A stretch of DNA of 64,000 nucleotides from Deltaproteobacteria bacterium (lineage in GTDB: Bacteria; Desulfobacterota; Deferrimicrobia; Deferrimicrobiales; Deferrimicrobiaceae), in the NCBI GenBank assembly GCA_021815305.1, contig JAKAHC010000009.1, positions 50,937-114,936 on the forward strand, given 5' to 3'. Positions 1 to 7,622 of the stretch are shown one piece after another (positions within the stretch are counted from its first letter, which is position 1; each line of letters opens with the position of its first letter). Under the pieces are notes generated by a model. That model searched no databases. It had not been told where the DNA came from and saw nothing but the letters and a program-made list of their open reading frames with translations. A program made the translations under genes and the position numbers.

Positions 1-2
1 TG

Positions 3-1805
3 GCGGGGGCGGCGGTCGGCCTCTACATCTTCTGGGACTACCAGGGGATCGTGATGCGGGCGGGATTGCCGTCGACGCTGGATCTTGCCTTCGCCTTCGC
101 CACGATCCTCCTGGTGATGGAGGCGAGCCGGCGGATCATCGGGCCGCCGATGGCGATCCTGGCCTCCGTATTCCTAGCCTTCGCCTACTTCGGGCCCCAC
201 ATGCCGGGGGTGTTCGCCCACAGGGGATACCATCTCGTCGACATCGCCGAGTACATGTACCTGACCACGGAAGGGATCTTCGGGATCCCCCTGGGCGTCT
301 CCTCCACCTACATCTTCCTGTTCATCCTTCTGGGGGCGTACCTCGAACAGGCGGGCATCATCTCCTTCTTCTCGGACCTCGCGATGAGCCTCGTCGGCCA
401 CACGAAGGGAGGGCCCGCAAAGGTCGCCGTCTGCTCCAGCGCGCTGTTGGGGATGGTCAACGGTTCCGCGATCGCAAACGTGGTCACCGTGGGCGCCTTC
501 ACCATCCCGCTGATGAAGAAGACCGGGTTCCGGCCCGAATTCGCCGGGGCCGTAGAGTCCACCTCGTCGATGGGGGGGCAGATCATGCCTCCGGTGATGG
601 GCGCGGTTGCGTTCATCATGGCCGACACCCTGGGAATTCCGTACGTGGCGATCTGCAAGGCGGCGGCGATCCCTGCGGTGCTCTACTTCCTCGCCGTCGG
701 GGTGATGGTCCACTTCGAGGCGGGACGCACCGGGCTGCTCGGGTTGCCGAAAAAGGATCTCCCCCGGTTCCGGCAGGTGATCGGCGGGCGGTGGTACCTG
801 CTGCTCCCCCTCGCCGCCCTTGTCTACCTGCTCCTCGCCGGGTACACGCCGCTGTTCGCGGGGTTCTACGGCATTGTCCTTACGATCGCCCTCATCATGG
901 CGCAGAAGCTGTGGGCGACGCACGCGAACGCCTTCTTCCGGACGGTCCTGATGGCGGTGATCGCGGCGGGAGCGGCGGCGACGTACTTCTTCGGGGCGTT
1001 CGGCGTGCTCGGCCTCCACGGCGCCCTCGTCGCGATGTCCTTTGGGAACGCCGAGACGCGCCTCACCCTCTTCGAACTCGTGAAGAGCCTCCACAACGGG
1101 GCGCGCAGCGCGCTGGGGGTGGCGGTCGCCTGCGCGGTCATCGGGATCGTCGTCGGCGTGGCGACGATGACCGGGTTCGGCGTGAAGCTCTCCGGCGCGA
1201 TCATCTCTTTGGCCGGCGGCAGGCTGTTCCTCACGCTCGTACTCACGATGGTGGCTTCCCTCATCCTCGGGATGGGCGTCCCGACGATCCCCACCTACAT
1301 CATCACCTCCACGATGGCGGCGCCCGCGCTGGCGATGTTCGGCGTGCTGCCCCTGGTGGCCCACATGTTTGTCTTCTACTTCGGGCTCCTGGCGGATCTC
1401 ACCCCTCCCGTCGCCCTGGCGGCCTTCGCGGGAGCGGGGATCGCGAAGGCCGATCCCACGAGGACCGGGTTCAACGCCGTGCGTCTCGCGATCGCCGGAT
1501 TCGTCGTCCCGTTCATCTTCGTGTACGACAACTCCCTGCTGCTCCTCAACACGACGGTGGTCGGGGCGGTGGTGACCACCTTCGCGGCGACCCTGGGGAT
1601 CGTTCTCCTGGGGGCCGGGGCCATCGGCTATTTCCTCATACAGGCCACGTGGTACGAACGCCTGATCTTCATCGGCGGCGCGCTGCTGCTTATCATCCCC
1701 GGCCTGACGACCGACGCCATCGGGCTCCTGCTGGGGGGGATCGGTGTCGCCAGCCAGCTTTTCCGCAGGCGCGTGCCCGCGCAGCCGAGTCGAGCCACGG
1801 CCTGA
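3..1805 (+). CDS. TRAP transporter fused permease, TAXI type (5' end outside window)
   Basis: The frame is already open at the left edge and ends at the TGA at 1803-1805, so about the last 600 residues are visible. The protein is very hydrophobic, with well over ten membrane segments. It carries DctM-type motifs, including GMVNGSAIANVV and SSMGGQIMPP, which are typical of the fused 4TM/12TM permeases of TAXI-type TRAP systems. These import organic acids by ion-coupled symport together with a periplasmic TAXI binding protein. That binding protein is not in the window and would be expected just to the left. The substrate cannot be read from the sequence. The permease is separated from the next gene by 258 bases and is probably the last gene of its own unit. 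Family assignment is firm; the link to the acyl-CoA operon downstream is only positional. Confidence 0.9.
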   Translation, partial: AGAAVGLYIFWDYQGIVMRAGLPSTLDLAFAFATILLVMEASRRIIGPPMAILASVFLAFAYFGPHMPGVFAHRGYHLVDIAEYMYLTTEGIFGIPLGVSSTYIFLFILLGAYLEQAGIISFFSDLAMSLVGHTKGGPAKVAVCSSALLGMVNGSAIANVVTVGAFTIPLMKKTGFRPEFAGAVESTSSMGGQIMPPVMGAVAFIMADTLGIPYVAICKAAAIPAVLYFLAVGVMVHFEAGRTGLLGLPKKDLPRFRQVIGGRWYLLLPLAALVYLLLAGYTPLFAGFYGIVLTIALIMAQKLWATHANAFFRTVLMAVIAAGAAATYFFGAFGVLGLHGALVAMSFGNAETRLTLFELVKSLHNGARSALGVAVACAVIGIVVGVATMTGFGVKLSGAIISLAGGRLFLTLVLTMVASLILGMGVPTIPTYIITSTMAAPALAMFGVLPLVAHMFVFYFGLLADLTPPVALAAFAGAGIAKADPTRTGFNAVRLAIAGFVVPFIFVYDNSLLLLNTTVVGAVVTTFAATLGIVLLGAGAIGYFLIQATWYERLIFIGGALLLIIPGLTTDAIGLLLGGIGVASQLFRRRVPAQPSRATA

Positions 1806-1963
1806 ACCGTACGGGGAAGCGCGGCCCGTATGTCCCCTGCTTATTGCATGTGCGTAGTAATAACTGTAATTATTCCTGTCATATCTTACATTCCTGAAAT
1901 GTTCGAAGAAAGCGGGGAATATTAAAATACTGTTTCTGAAAGGGTTACCCCGTTATCGCCGGG

Positions 1964-1979
1964 TGGCCCGGATGTTGCT
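1964..1979 (+). promoter_or_regulatory. sigma-54 (-24/-12) promoter for the secreted protein gene at 2064
   Basis: The sequence reads TGGCCC-N5-TTGCT, with the invariant GG and GC exactly ten bases apart. It differs from the TGGCAC-N5-TTGCW consensus at one of the strongly conserved positions. Transcription would start near 1990, leaving a leader of about 74 bases before the ATG at 2064. The upstream stretch 1850-1945 is strikingly AT-rich for this genome and could hold an activator or bending site, although I recognise no specific enhancer sequence. Confidence 0.6.
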
Positions 1980-2028
1980 CCGGCAAGGGGACAGACCCTG
2001 GGCGCCGCGACCGCCCCCTTGCGAAAGG

Positions 2029-2049
2029 ACGGGTTTCAATTCTTCCCGT
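2029..2049 (+). other. leader hairpin just upstream of the ribosome binding site
   Basis: ACGGG (2029-2033) and CCCGT (2045-2049) are inverted repeats with an 11-base loop, and the AAGGAG ribosome binding site follows at once (2050-2055). The hairpin lies inside the predicted leader of the secreted protein mRNA and could affect translation. A second inverted repeat, GCAAGGGG (1983-1990) with CCCCTTGC (2015-2022), straddles the predicted start of transcription and so is unlikely to fold fully in the RNA. Confidence 0.3.
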
Positions 2050-2063
2050 AAGGAGCGAATCCC

Positions 2064-2825
2064 ATGAAAACCCCTCTTGCCGTATTCGTGTCCTGCCTGA
2101 CGGTACTTTGGAGCGGCGGGACCGCTTTCCCCGCGGGTCCCGACTGCGGATGCCCCGACCTGGTATACAGCGAAGCCTTTCAGTCGAAGGGGTTGGGGTA
2201 TGTCTCCACCCCGGAATACGCCGACGCGGTGCGCGCGGTGGCGAACGGCACCTCGAAATACTCCCCGGAAGAGATCCCTGCCGCCTGGCGTTCCATTGCG
2301 GCGGAGTGGACGGCCTACCTCGCCATGCATCCTGCGGGGATGTCCGAACCGGCGGAATCGCCGGTCTACTCCGATGCGGGGGAACCCTACGATGCGGCGG
2401 CGTTCCTGAGGAAGAAGGAGGCTTGCGGGCCGGCGCTCCTGTACCTTGCCTCGCTGGAGTACCGGTCGAGGTCGGGGCATGAGGGGGTGAAGCCGGTCCT
2501 GCCCCTCGTCGTGCGCGCGGCGGCGAAGGACATCGAGGCGCGCGTCGTGGCCAAGCAGGGGATGGCGGCAAGCTACGCGAAAAGGGCCTCCGCGATCGGG
2601 ACCCGGATCGCCGAAACGGAACGGATCGGGGCGGAGGAATGCTCCCCGGGCGACCTCGCCCTGGCGAAATCGGAACTCGAGTTGGCCCGTCGCGAAGCCG
2701 GGGGGGTGCGAACCAGTCTCCTCGAAACGGAATCCCTGTTCCGCCGGGCCGAACAGGCGGCCGATTCGATCCTGTCGATCCGGAGGGTGGCCTCCGTCAA
2801 GGGAACCGTGTGCCCATCGGAGTGA
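2064..2825 (+). CDS. secreted protein of unknown function
   Basis: I do not recognise this 253-residue protein. Residues 1-24 look like a cleavable Sec signal peptide ending in AFPA, so the mature protein should be periplasmic or secreted. The mature part begins with a CGC pair (Cys28, Cys30) and has three more cysteines, the last four residues from the end, which suggests disulfides. About residues 195-245 are charged and leucine-rich and probably form a coiled coil. The start is supported by AAGGAG eight bases upstream. It is monocistronic, with a sigma-54 promoter in front and a hairpin terminator behind. That sets its expression apart from both neighbours and ties it to an enhancer-binding activator. 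A role in envelope or extracellular function is inference only. Confidence 0.75.
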   Translation: MKTPLAVFVSCLTVLWSGGTAFPAGPDCGCPDLVYSEAFQSKGLGYVSTPEYADAVRAVANGTSKYSPEEIPAAWRSIAAEWTAYLAMHPAGMSEPAESPVYSDAGEPYDAAAFLRKKEACGPALLYLASLEYRSRSGHEGVKPVLPLVVRAAAKDIEARVVAKQGMAASYAKRASAIGTRIAETERIGAEECSPGDLALAKSELELARREAGGVRTSLLETESLFRRAEQAADSILSIRRVASVKGTVCPSE

Positions 2826-2877
2826 TGTCAACCCGGGGATAGAATCCACCCCGAAGGATCCCTCCAATCAGTGGTGC

Positions 2878-2905
2878 GGGGAGAGCCGGTCGCCCGGCCC
2901 TCCCC
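2878..2905 (+). terminator. hairpin terminator after the secreted protein gene
   Basis: GGGGAG-A-GCCGG (2878-2889) pairs with CCGGC-C-CTCCCC (2894-2905) around a TCGC loop, giving eleven base pairs with a single A/C mismatch. Only scattered T residues follow, so this is a weak intrinsic terminator or a 3'-end hairpin. It separates the secreted protein gene from the GntR promoter. Confidence 0.6.
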
Positions 2906-2985
2906 GTTGTCGTTCCCCCTTTTCTGAAATATTCCCCCGGCCTTGCCCCCATGTTTGCAAAAACCAAACGATGTTTATTCAAGAG

Positions 2986-3014
2986 TTGACAGAATATATT
3001 TAATAAAATATAAA
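2986..3014 (+). promoter_or_regulatory. near-consensus sigma-70 promoter of the gntR-mutase operon
   Basis: TTGACA at 2986-2991 is a perfect -35 box. After exactly 17 bases comes TATAAA at 3009-3014, five of six matches to the -10 consensus, in an AT-rich tract unlike the rest of the region. Transcription would start near 3021, about 50 bases before the TTG start of the regulator. I see no comparable promoter in the small gaps of the following 17 kb. A short inverted repeat, GTTTG-N7-CAAAC (2953-2969), lies just upstream of the -35 box. Confidence 0.75.
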
Positions 3015-3027
3015 TTAGTGTCTGTCG

Positions 3028-3052
3028 CGAAATCCCTGATCCTCAGATTTCG
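3028..3052. promoter_or_regulatory. inverted repeat, candidate GntR operator
   Basis: CGAAATC (3028-3034) and GATTTCG (3046-3052) are perfect inverted repeats with an 11-base spacer. They sit in the first bases transcribed from the promoter at 2986-3014 and just before the ribosome binding site of the GntR gene. Autorepression through such a site is common for FadR-type GntR proteins. That this protein binds here is inference. Confidence 0.45.
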
Positions 3053-3070
3053 GAATCCACGCGAGGACCT

Positions 3071-3787
3071 TTGAGAGAAGAGGTAAACCTTTTCGATTTA
3101 AGCCAATACGCCGGCCATCGGCCGGTGGGGGAGCTGGTCCACGCCGCAATGCGGCGCGCGATCCTCGAAAACGTTCTGCCCCCGGGACGACGCCTCGTCA
3201 TCAAGGAACTGGCCGCCCGGATGGGGGTCAGTCTGACCCCGGTCCGCGAGGCGATCCATAAACTGGAATTGGAAGGCCTCGTCCGTAACGAACCGTACAA
3301 GGGCAGCGTTGTGACCGAGGCCCCCTCTCTCGAGGAAATGGAGGAATTCTACCGGTTACGGGGCGCGCTGGAGGGGCTGGTCGCCCACATCGCGGCCCGG
3401 CGGGGAACCGCGCAGGAACTTTCGTATCTGAAGGAGGCGATGGAGGAGATGGGGGTGACGGCCGAGACGGGAAACATCGACCGGTTCATGGACCTCCAGG
3501 GGGCGTTCTGGGACCGGTATATCGGCCTGGTCCGCACCAAGCGGCTCTTCCAGCTGATCTCCGGCATCCGGGATTACCTGGAGCGGGCAAAACCGGTATC
3601 GCTCTTGAAGCCTGGAAGGATGGATATGGCGATGAAGGAGATCCGGGCGGTGGTGGACGCCATCGAGGCCGGAGAGCCGGAACGTGCGGAACATCTCGCC
3701 AGAGAGCATTGCCGCCTCGCGTTCGAGGCGTATCGGTCCGTCATGGAGCATCGGCTTGCGGGCGGTCCGGAAGGGGGGACGCCTTGA
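3071..3787 (+). CDS. GntR-family transcriptional regulator with FCD domain
   Basis: The 238-residue protein has an N-terminal winged helix-turn-helix (about residues 15-75, containing LAARMGVSLTPVREAIHKLELEGLV) followed by an all-helical FCD ligand-binding domain (about 90-225). FadR-type GntR proteins usually repress catabolic operons until an acid or acyl-CoA ligand binds. The start is TTG, with GAGG a few bases upstream; there is no better ATG. The FH pair that often contributes a metal ligand in FCD domains reads FW here, so ligand binding may differ. The gene is first in the long acyl-CoA operon and overlaps the mutase start by four bases, so it probably controls that operon and itself. 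Confidence 0.88.
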   Translation: MREEVNLFDLSQYAGHRPVGELVHAAMRRAILENVLPPGRRLVIKELAARMGVSLTPVREAIHKLELEGLVRNEPYKGSVVTEAPSLEEMEEFYRLRGALEGLVAHIAARRGTAQELSYLKEAMEEMGVTAETGNIDRFMDLQGAFWDRYIGLVRTKRLFQLISGIRDYLERAKPVSLLKPGRMDMAMKEIRAVVDAIEAGEPERAEHLAREHCRLAFEAYRSVMEHRLAGGPEGGTP

Positions 3788-5421
3788 GGGGACAGGAAGG
3801 GCAGAGGAAGGCCTGGGAGGCGGACATCGCGAGGCGCCCCCCCGCTCCCGCCGGGACCCCGTCGGGGATCCCGCTCGAACCGTTGTACGGGCCGGAATCG
3901 GCTGCGGGCCGGGATCCTTCCGGGATCGGGTACCCGGGACAATACCCTTACACGCGGGGGATCCACCCGTCCATGTACCGGGGCCGCCTCTGGACGTTCC
4001 GCCAGTACGCGGGGTTCGGCACCGCGGAGGACACCAACGCGCGCTACCGGTTCCTTCTCGAACAGGGCCAGACGGGTCTGAGCGTGGCGCTGGACCTCCC
4101 CACGCAGATGGGGTACGACTCCGACGATCCCGTGGTGGAAGAGGAGGTGGGCCGGGTCGGTGTGGCCATCGACACCCTTGCGGACATGGAGGTGATCTTC
4201 CGGGGGCTCCCCCTCGACAAGGTCAGCACCTCGTTCACGATCAACGGAACCGCGGCCATCTTGCTGGCGATGTACCTCGCGCTCTGCGAGCGGCAATCCG
4301 TGCCCAGGGAGAAGATCGCCGGGACGATCCAGAACGACATCCTGAAGGAATACGTCTCGCGGGGAACCTGGATCTACCCCGCGGGCCCCTCCATCCGCCT
4401 GATCGTGGACACCATCGAGCATTGCGCCCTGCACGCCCCCAATTTCAACGCCATCAGCATCGCGGGCGCCCACTTCCGGGACGCGGGCGCCACGGCGGTC
4501 CAGGAAATGGCGTACACCCTTGCGGACGCCGTCGCCTACGTCCAGGCGTGCGTGGACCGGGGGCTGGCGGTCGACGCCATCGCCCGGCAGATCAGCTTCT
4601 TCTTCTACACTCACATGGATTTCTTCGAGGAGGTGGCCAAGTACCGGGCGGGGCGTCGGCTCTGGGCGAAGATCATGCGGGAGCGGTTCGGCGCCAGGGA
4701 CCCGCGTTCGTGGATGTTCCGCTTCGGCTGCGTCTGCGGCGGGAGCACGCTGACCGTCCAGCAGCCGCGCAACAACGCCGTCCGCGTGGCCTACGAGGCG
4801 ATGGCGTCCGTGCTGGGCGGGGTCCAGTCCATGTTCACGACGGCCTACGACGAGGCCTTCGCCCTCCCCACGGAGGAATCCGCGGAGCTTGCCCTGCGGA
4901 CGCAGCAGATCCTCGCCTACGAGACGGGCGTTCCCTCCGTCGCCGATCCTCTCGGCGGATCGTGGTTCGTGGAGGCGCTGACCGACCGGATGGAAGAGGA
5001 GATCGCCGCCCTCATGCAGCGCGTGGAGAGGATGGGGGGGATGGTCGCCGCCGTCGAGCAGGGGCAGATCCAGCGGGAGATCGCCCAGGAGGCGTACCGC
5101 CAGCAGCAGCGCGTGGAGTCGGGGGAAAAGGTGGTGGTCGGCGTCAACCGGTTCACGCGGGAGGAGGAGCCGGCGCTCGCCCTCTACGAACCCGATCCCG
5201 GGATCCTCGATCGGCAACGGGAGCGCCTCGCCGGGGTGAAGGCCCACAGGGATCCCGCTCGCGTGACTGCGACCCTCCGGTACCTCGAGGAAACCGCGAA
5301 GGGGACCGCGAATCTCATGCCCGGCCTGATCGAATGCGTGGGCGCGTACTGCACCGTGGGGGAGATCAACGGCGTCCTGCTCAAGGTCTTCGGGCGTTTC
5401 CAGGAGCCGGTGAAGATATGA
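3784..5421 (+). CDS. B12-dependent acyl-CoA mutase, large subunit (methylmalonyl-CoA mutase type)
   Basis: This 545-residue protein is the substrate-binding barrel of a two-subunit coenzyme B12 mutase, which moves a CoA-carboxyl group between adjacent carbons (methylmalonyl-CoA/succinyl-CoA in the type enzyme). With the TTG at 3784 as residue 1, numbering runs 14 behind the Propionibacterium enzyme. Tyr75, Thr181, Gln183, Arg193 and His230 match Tyr89, Thr195, Gln197, Arg207 and His244. Tyr89 and Arg207 distinguish methylmalonyl-type mutases from 2-hydroxyisobutyryl-type mutases, which carry Ile and Gln. The residue before the catalytic histidine, normally Tyr243, is Ala229. The TTG start overlaps the GntR stop (TTGA) and has a GGGGGG-rich ribosome binding site. 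The open frame extends further left, but that part is unlike the family. The exact substrate is uncertain. Confidence 0.9.
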   Translation: MRGQEGQRKAWEADIARRPPAPAGTPSGIPLEPLYGPESAAGRDPSGIGYPGQYPYTRGIHPSMYRGRLWTFRQYAGFGTAEDTNARYRFLLEQGQTGLSVALDLPTQMGYDSDDPVVEEEVGRVGVAIDTLADMEVIFRGLPLDKVSTSFTINGTAAILLAMYLALCERQSVPREKIAGTIQNDILKEYVSRGTWIYPAGPSIRLIVDTIEHCALHAPNFNAISIAGAHFRDAGATAVQEMAYTLADAVAYVQACVDRGLAVDAIARQISFFFYTHMDFFEEVAKYRAGRRLWAKIMRERFGARDPRSWMFRFGCVCGGSTLTVQQPRNNAVRVAYEAMASVLGGVQSMFTTAYDEAFALPTEESAELALRTQQILAYETGVPSVADPLGGSWFVEALTDRMEEEIAALMQRVERMGGMVAAVEQGQIQREIAQEAYRQQQRVESGEKVVVGVNRFTREEEPALALYEPDPGILDRQRERLAGVKAHRDPARVTATLRYLEETAKGTANLMPGLIECVGAYCTVGEINGVLLKVFGRFQEPVKI

Positions 5422-5431
5422 CGGGGGCGCC

Positions 5432-5863
5432 ATGACGGACAGGAGAACCAGGGTGCTGATCGCCAAGCCCGGCCTCGACGGCCACGACCGGGGGGCCAAG
5501 GTGGTCGCCTACGCTCTGCGGGACGCCGGGTTCGAGGTGCTTTACACCGGCCTCCACCAGACGGTGGAGCAGGTGGCGGCGACCGCCCTCCAGGAAGCGG
5601 TGGACATCGCCGCGCTGAGCATTCTCTCCGGGGCGCACCTTTCCCTGACCCGGAAGCTGATCGACCGCCTGACGGCTCTCGGGATCCGGAAAGACCTGTT
5701 GGTGCTGGTGGGCGGGACCATCCCCCCGCCGGACGTGCCGCGGTTGCGCGAGCTCGGGGTCGACGGCGTCTTCCCGACCGGAACCTCCCTCGCGGATATC
5801 GTCGCCTGGTTCCGGGCGGCGAGAGGAGGCGGCGCGGAATGTGGCTCCTCCCCGACCAGGTGA
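5432..5863 (+). CDS. B12-dependent acyl-CoA mutase, small cobalamin-binding subunit
   Basis: The 143-residue protein is the B12-binding Rossmann domain that completes the mutase encoded ten bases upstream. It has the base-off/His-on signature Asp16-x-His18-x-x-Gly21 within [10 protein letters not shown], the SILSGAH segment and the GGTIPP loop that surround the nucleotide tail of cobalamin. Separate large and small subunits are usual in archaeal methylmalonyl-CoA mutases and in isobutyryl- and 2-hydroxyisobutyryl-CoA mutases. No MeaB/ArgK-type chaperone gene lies beside it, so cofactor loading must rely on a gene elsewhere. The C-terminus overlaps the start of the next gene by 25 bases. Confidence 0.93.
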   Translation: MTDRRTRVLIAKPGLDGHDRGAKVVAYALRDAGFEVLYTGLHQTVEQVAATALQEAVDIAALSILSGAHLSLTRKLIDRLTALGIRKDLLVLVGGTIPPPDVPRLRELGVDGVFPTGTSLADIVAWFRAARGGGAECGSSPTR

Positions 5864-6741
5864 CCGAGGTTTTGCGGGGGTGCGGCCTGGCGGAATCCTC
5901 CCAAGCCGTCCCGGAGGCCTGGCTCGCGATGGAGATCGCGCCGGCGGAAGGCGCGGTACGGATGCACCTCGCTCCGTGGCGGGATCTCCCTTCCGGAAAC
6001 CTGCGGGCGCATGCGGCCGCGGTCACGATCGACCCCCGCTTCGGCCTCTGGGACCACCAGTCCCGGGAACTCGCCGTGCGGGCGGGTTTCCGCGCATGGA
6101 CCCGGGAAGCGCCGAAAATGGTGCGACGCCTCTGGGAGGCGTTCCTCGAATGCGAACTGCTCCTCCTCGAGACGGGTCTATCGTCGGGAGCGGAGGGATT
6201 CTCTTTTGCCTCCGGACGGATGCTCTGCGACGACAACGCCATCGACCGGAACGGGCGGCTGGGCAGGTTCCGGGAGCCGGTGGCGGGCGAACCGGAGCAT
6301 GCGATGAAGGTCCACGGGATCGATTACGTCGAACTCCGCGGGGAGATCGGGCTCCTCTCGGTCGGCGCGGGGGAGACGATGGCGACCATGGACCTCCTCG
6401 ATTCCTCGGGGGGGCGGGCCGCCTGCTTCATGGACTGCAGCGGGGGGTTCGGGGCGGACGCCGTGACGGCGGCGCTGCAACGGGCCTCCGCGCTTCCGGG
6501 GGTCCGGGTGATGCTGGTCAACATCTTCGGGGGCGTCACCCGGGTGGACGGGGTGGCGGAGTCGATCCTGGCCGCCCTGGAGCGGACCCCCGGGTTCCGC
6601 CTGCCCCTGGTGATCCGTCTCGAGGGGACCGGGGCCTCCCGGGGCAGGGAGCTGCTTGCCGTAAAGGGATTCCGGAGCCACACGGCGCTGCGGGACGCGG
6701 TGGACGCGGCGGTGGCCCTCGCAAGGAAGGGGCCGGCGTGA
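5839..6741 (+). CDS. SucC-like succinyl-CoA synthetase beta subunit lacking its N-terminal ATP-grasp half
   Basis: The 300-residue protein matches SucC from about E. coli residue 105 to the end. The later part has the CoA-ligase core ([28 protein letters not shown]). The first ATP-grasp subdomain is missing, and the ATG at 5839 leaves no room for it because the upstream DNA codes the mutase small subunit in another frame. Mg-binding Asn199 and Asp213 of E. coli SucC align with Gly and Ser, and substrate-binding Asn264 with Val. Nucleotide-dependent ligation therefore looks impaired. It sits next to a SucD-like partner with overlapping start and stop, so the two probably still form a complex. 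It may be a CoA-transferring or scaffolding protein; normal ADP-forming activity is doubtful. Confidence 0.75.
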   Translation: MWLLPDQVTEVLRGCGLAESSQAVPEAWLAMEIAPAEGAVRMHLAPWRDLPSGNLRAHAAAVTIDPRFGLWDHQSRELAVRAGFRAWTREAPKMVRRLWEAFLECELLLLETGLSSGAEGFSFASGRMLCDDNAIDRNGRLGRFREPVAGEPEHAMKVHGIDYVELRGEIGLLSVGAGETMATMDLLDSSGGRAACFMDCSGGFGADAVTAALQRASALPGVRVMLVNIFGGVTRVDGVAESILAALERTPGFRLPLVIRLEGTGASRGRELLAVKGFRSHTALRDAVDAAVALARKGPA

Positions 6742-7622
6742 GCGTTCTGCTGGATTCGGAGACGCGGGTTCTCGTTCAGGGACTCACCGGTCGCGAAGGT
6801 TCCTTCCATGCGCGAATCATGCGCGAGTACGGGACGAGGATCGTGTGCGGCGTGACGCCGGGGAAGGGCGGCACGGAACACGAAGGAATCCCCGTCTTCG
6901 ACACGGTGGCGGAGGCGCGCGAGGCGACCGGCGCCGAGGCGGCCATCATCTTCGTGCCGCGCTCTTCGGCCGTCGACAGCGCTGCGGAGGCGGTCCGGTC
7001 GGGGCTCCGGCTCCTCGTCTGCACAACCGACGGGATCCCGGTGCACGACATGCTCCTGCTCCGGGCGATGGCCCGGGAGCACGGCTGCGCCCTCGTCGGC
7101 CCCAACTGCCCGGGGGTGATCAGTCCGGGCAAGAGCAAGCTGGGATTCATGCCGAGCCACGTGTACTCCCCGGGACCGGTGGGCGTGATCGCGAAGAGCG
7201 GCTCCCTCTCCTACGAGGTTGCGTATGAACTGACCCGGTCGGGGCTGGGACAATCGACGGTCGTCGGGATCGGCGGGGATCCCGTGAAGGGATGTTCCTT
7301 CGTCGATCTGCTCCCGCTGTTCCTCCACGATCCCGGGACCCGGGTCATCGTCCTGCTAGGGGAGATCGGGGGGACCGATGAGGAGCGGGCCGCCCTTTGG
7401 ATGGAGCGGAACGCGGTCACGAAACCCGTGATCGCCTACGTGGTCGGCCGAACGGCGCCGCCGTCCTCGAAGATGGGACATCCCGGAACCCTCTTCGTCT
7501 GGGATGGGGGGCGCCAGGAAGGGAAGGTCGGCCGCCTCCGGGCCGCGGGCGCGGTCATCGCGGAAAGCCCGTGGGAGGTGGCTGCGTGCGCCCACGCGAT
7601 CCTTGGGGAGGTGAAACGGTGA
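6738..7622 (+). CDS. SucD-like succinyl-CoA synthetase alpha subunit
   Basis: The 294-residue protein has normal SucD length. It retains the CoA-binding N-terminal fold (GLTGREGSFH, VTPGKGG with the conserved Lys), the SGSLSYE and GIGGDPVKG loops, the GEIGG segment, and the phospho-accepting histidine in MGHPG (canonical MGHAG) near residue 245. In a complete synthetase this histidine carries the phosphate between nucleotide and carboxylate. Its partner here lacks much of the ATP-binding domain, so the source of phosphate is unclear. The GTG start overlaps the upstream stop (GTGA), as does its own stop with the next gene, indicating translational coupling. The substrate is probably a short dicarboxylate, inferred from operon context. 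Confidence 0.85.
   Translation: MSVLLDSETRVLVQGLTGREGSFHARIMREYGTRIVCGVTPGKGGTEHEGIPVFDTVAEAREATGAEAAIIFVPRSSAVDSAAEAVRSGLRLLVCTTDGIPVHDMLLLRAMAREHGCALVGPNCPGVISPGKSKLGFMPSHVYSPGPVGVIAKSGSLSYEVAYELTRSGLGQSTVVGIGGDPVKGCSFVDLLPLFLHDPGTRVIVLLGEIGGTDEERAALWMERNAVTKPVIAYVVGRTAPPSSKMGHPGTLFVWDGGRQEGKVGRLRAAGAVIAESPWEVAACAHAILGEVKR

Noticed and set aside
1983..2022. Stable hairpin GCAAGGGG/CCCCTTGC as a possible riboswitch
   Set aside because: No core of a known riboswitch class is visible, and the first arm lies upstream of or at the predicted sigma-54 transcription start, so the RNA would not contain the whole structure.
3784..5863. Alkylsuccinyl-CoA mutase for anaerobic alkane degradation
   Set aside because: No fumarate-adding glycyl radical enzyme or its activase is present in the window.
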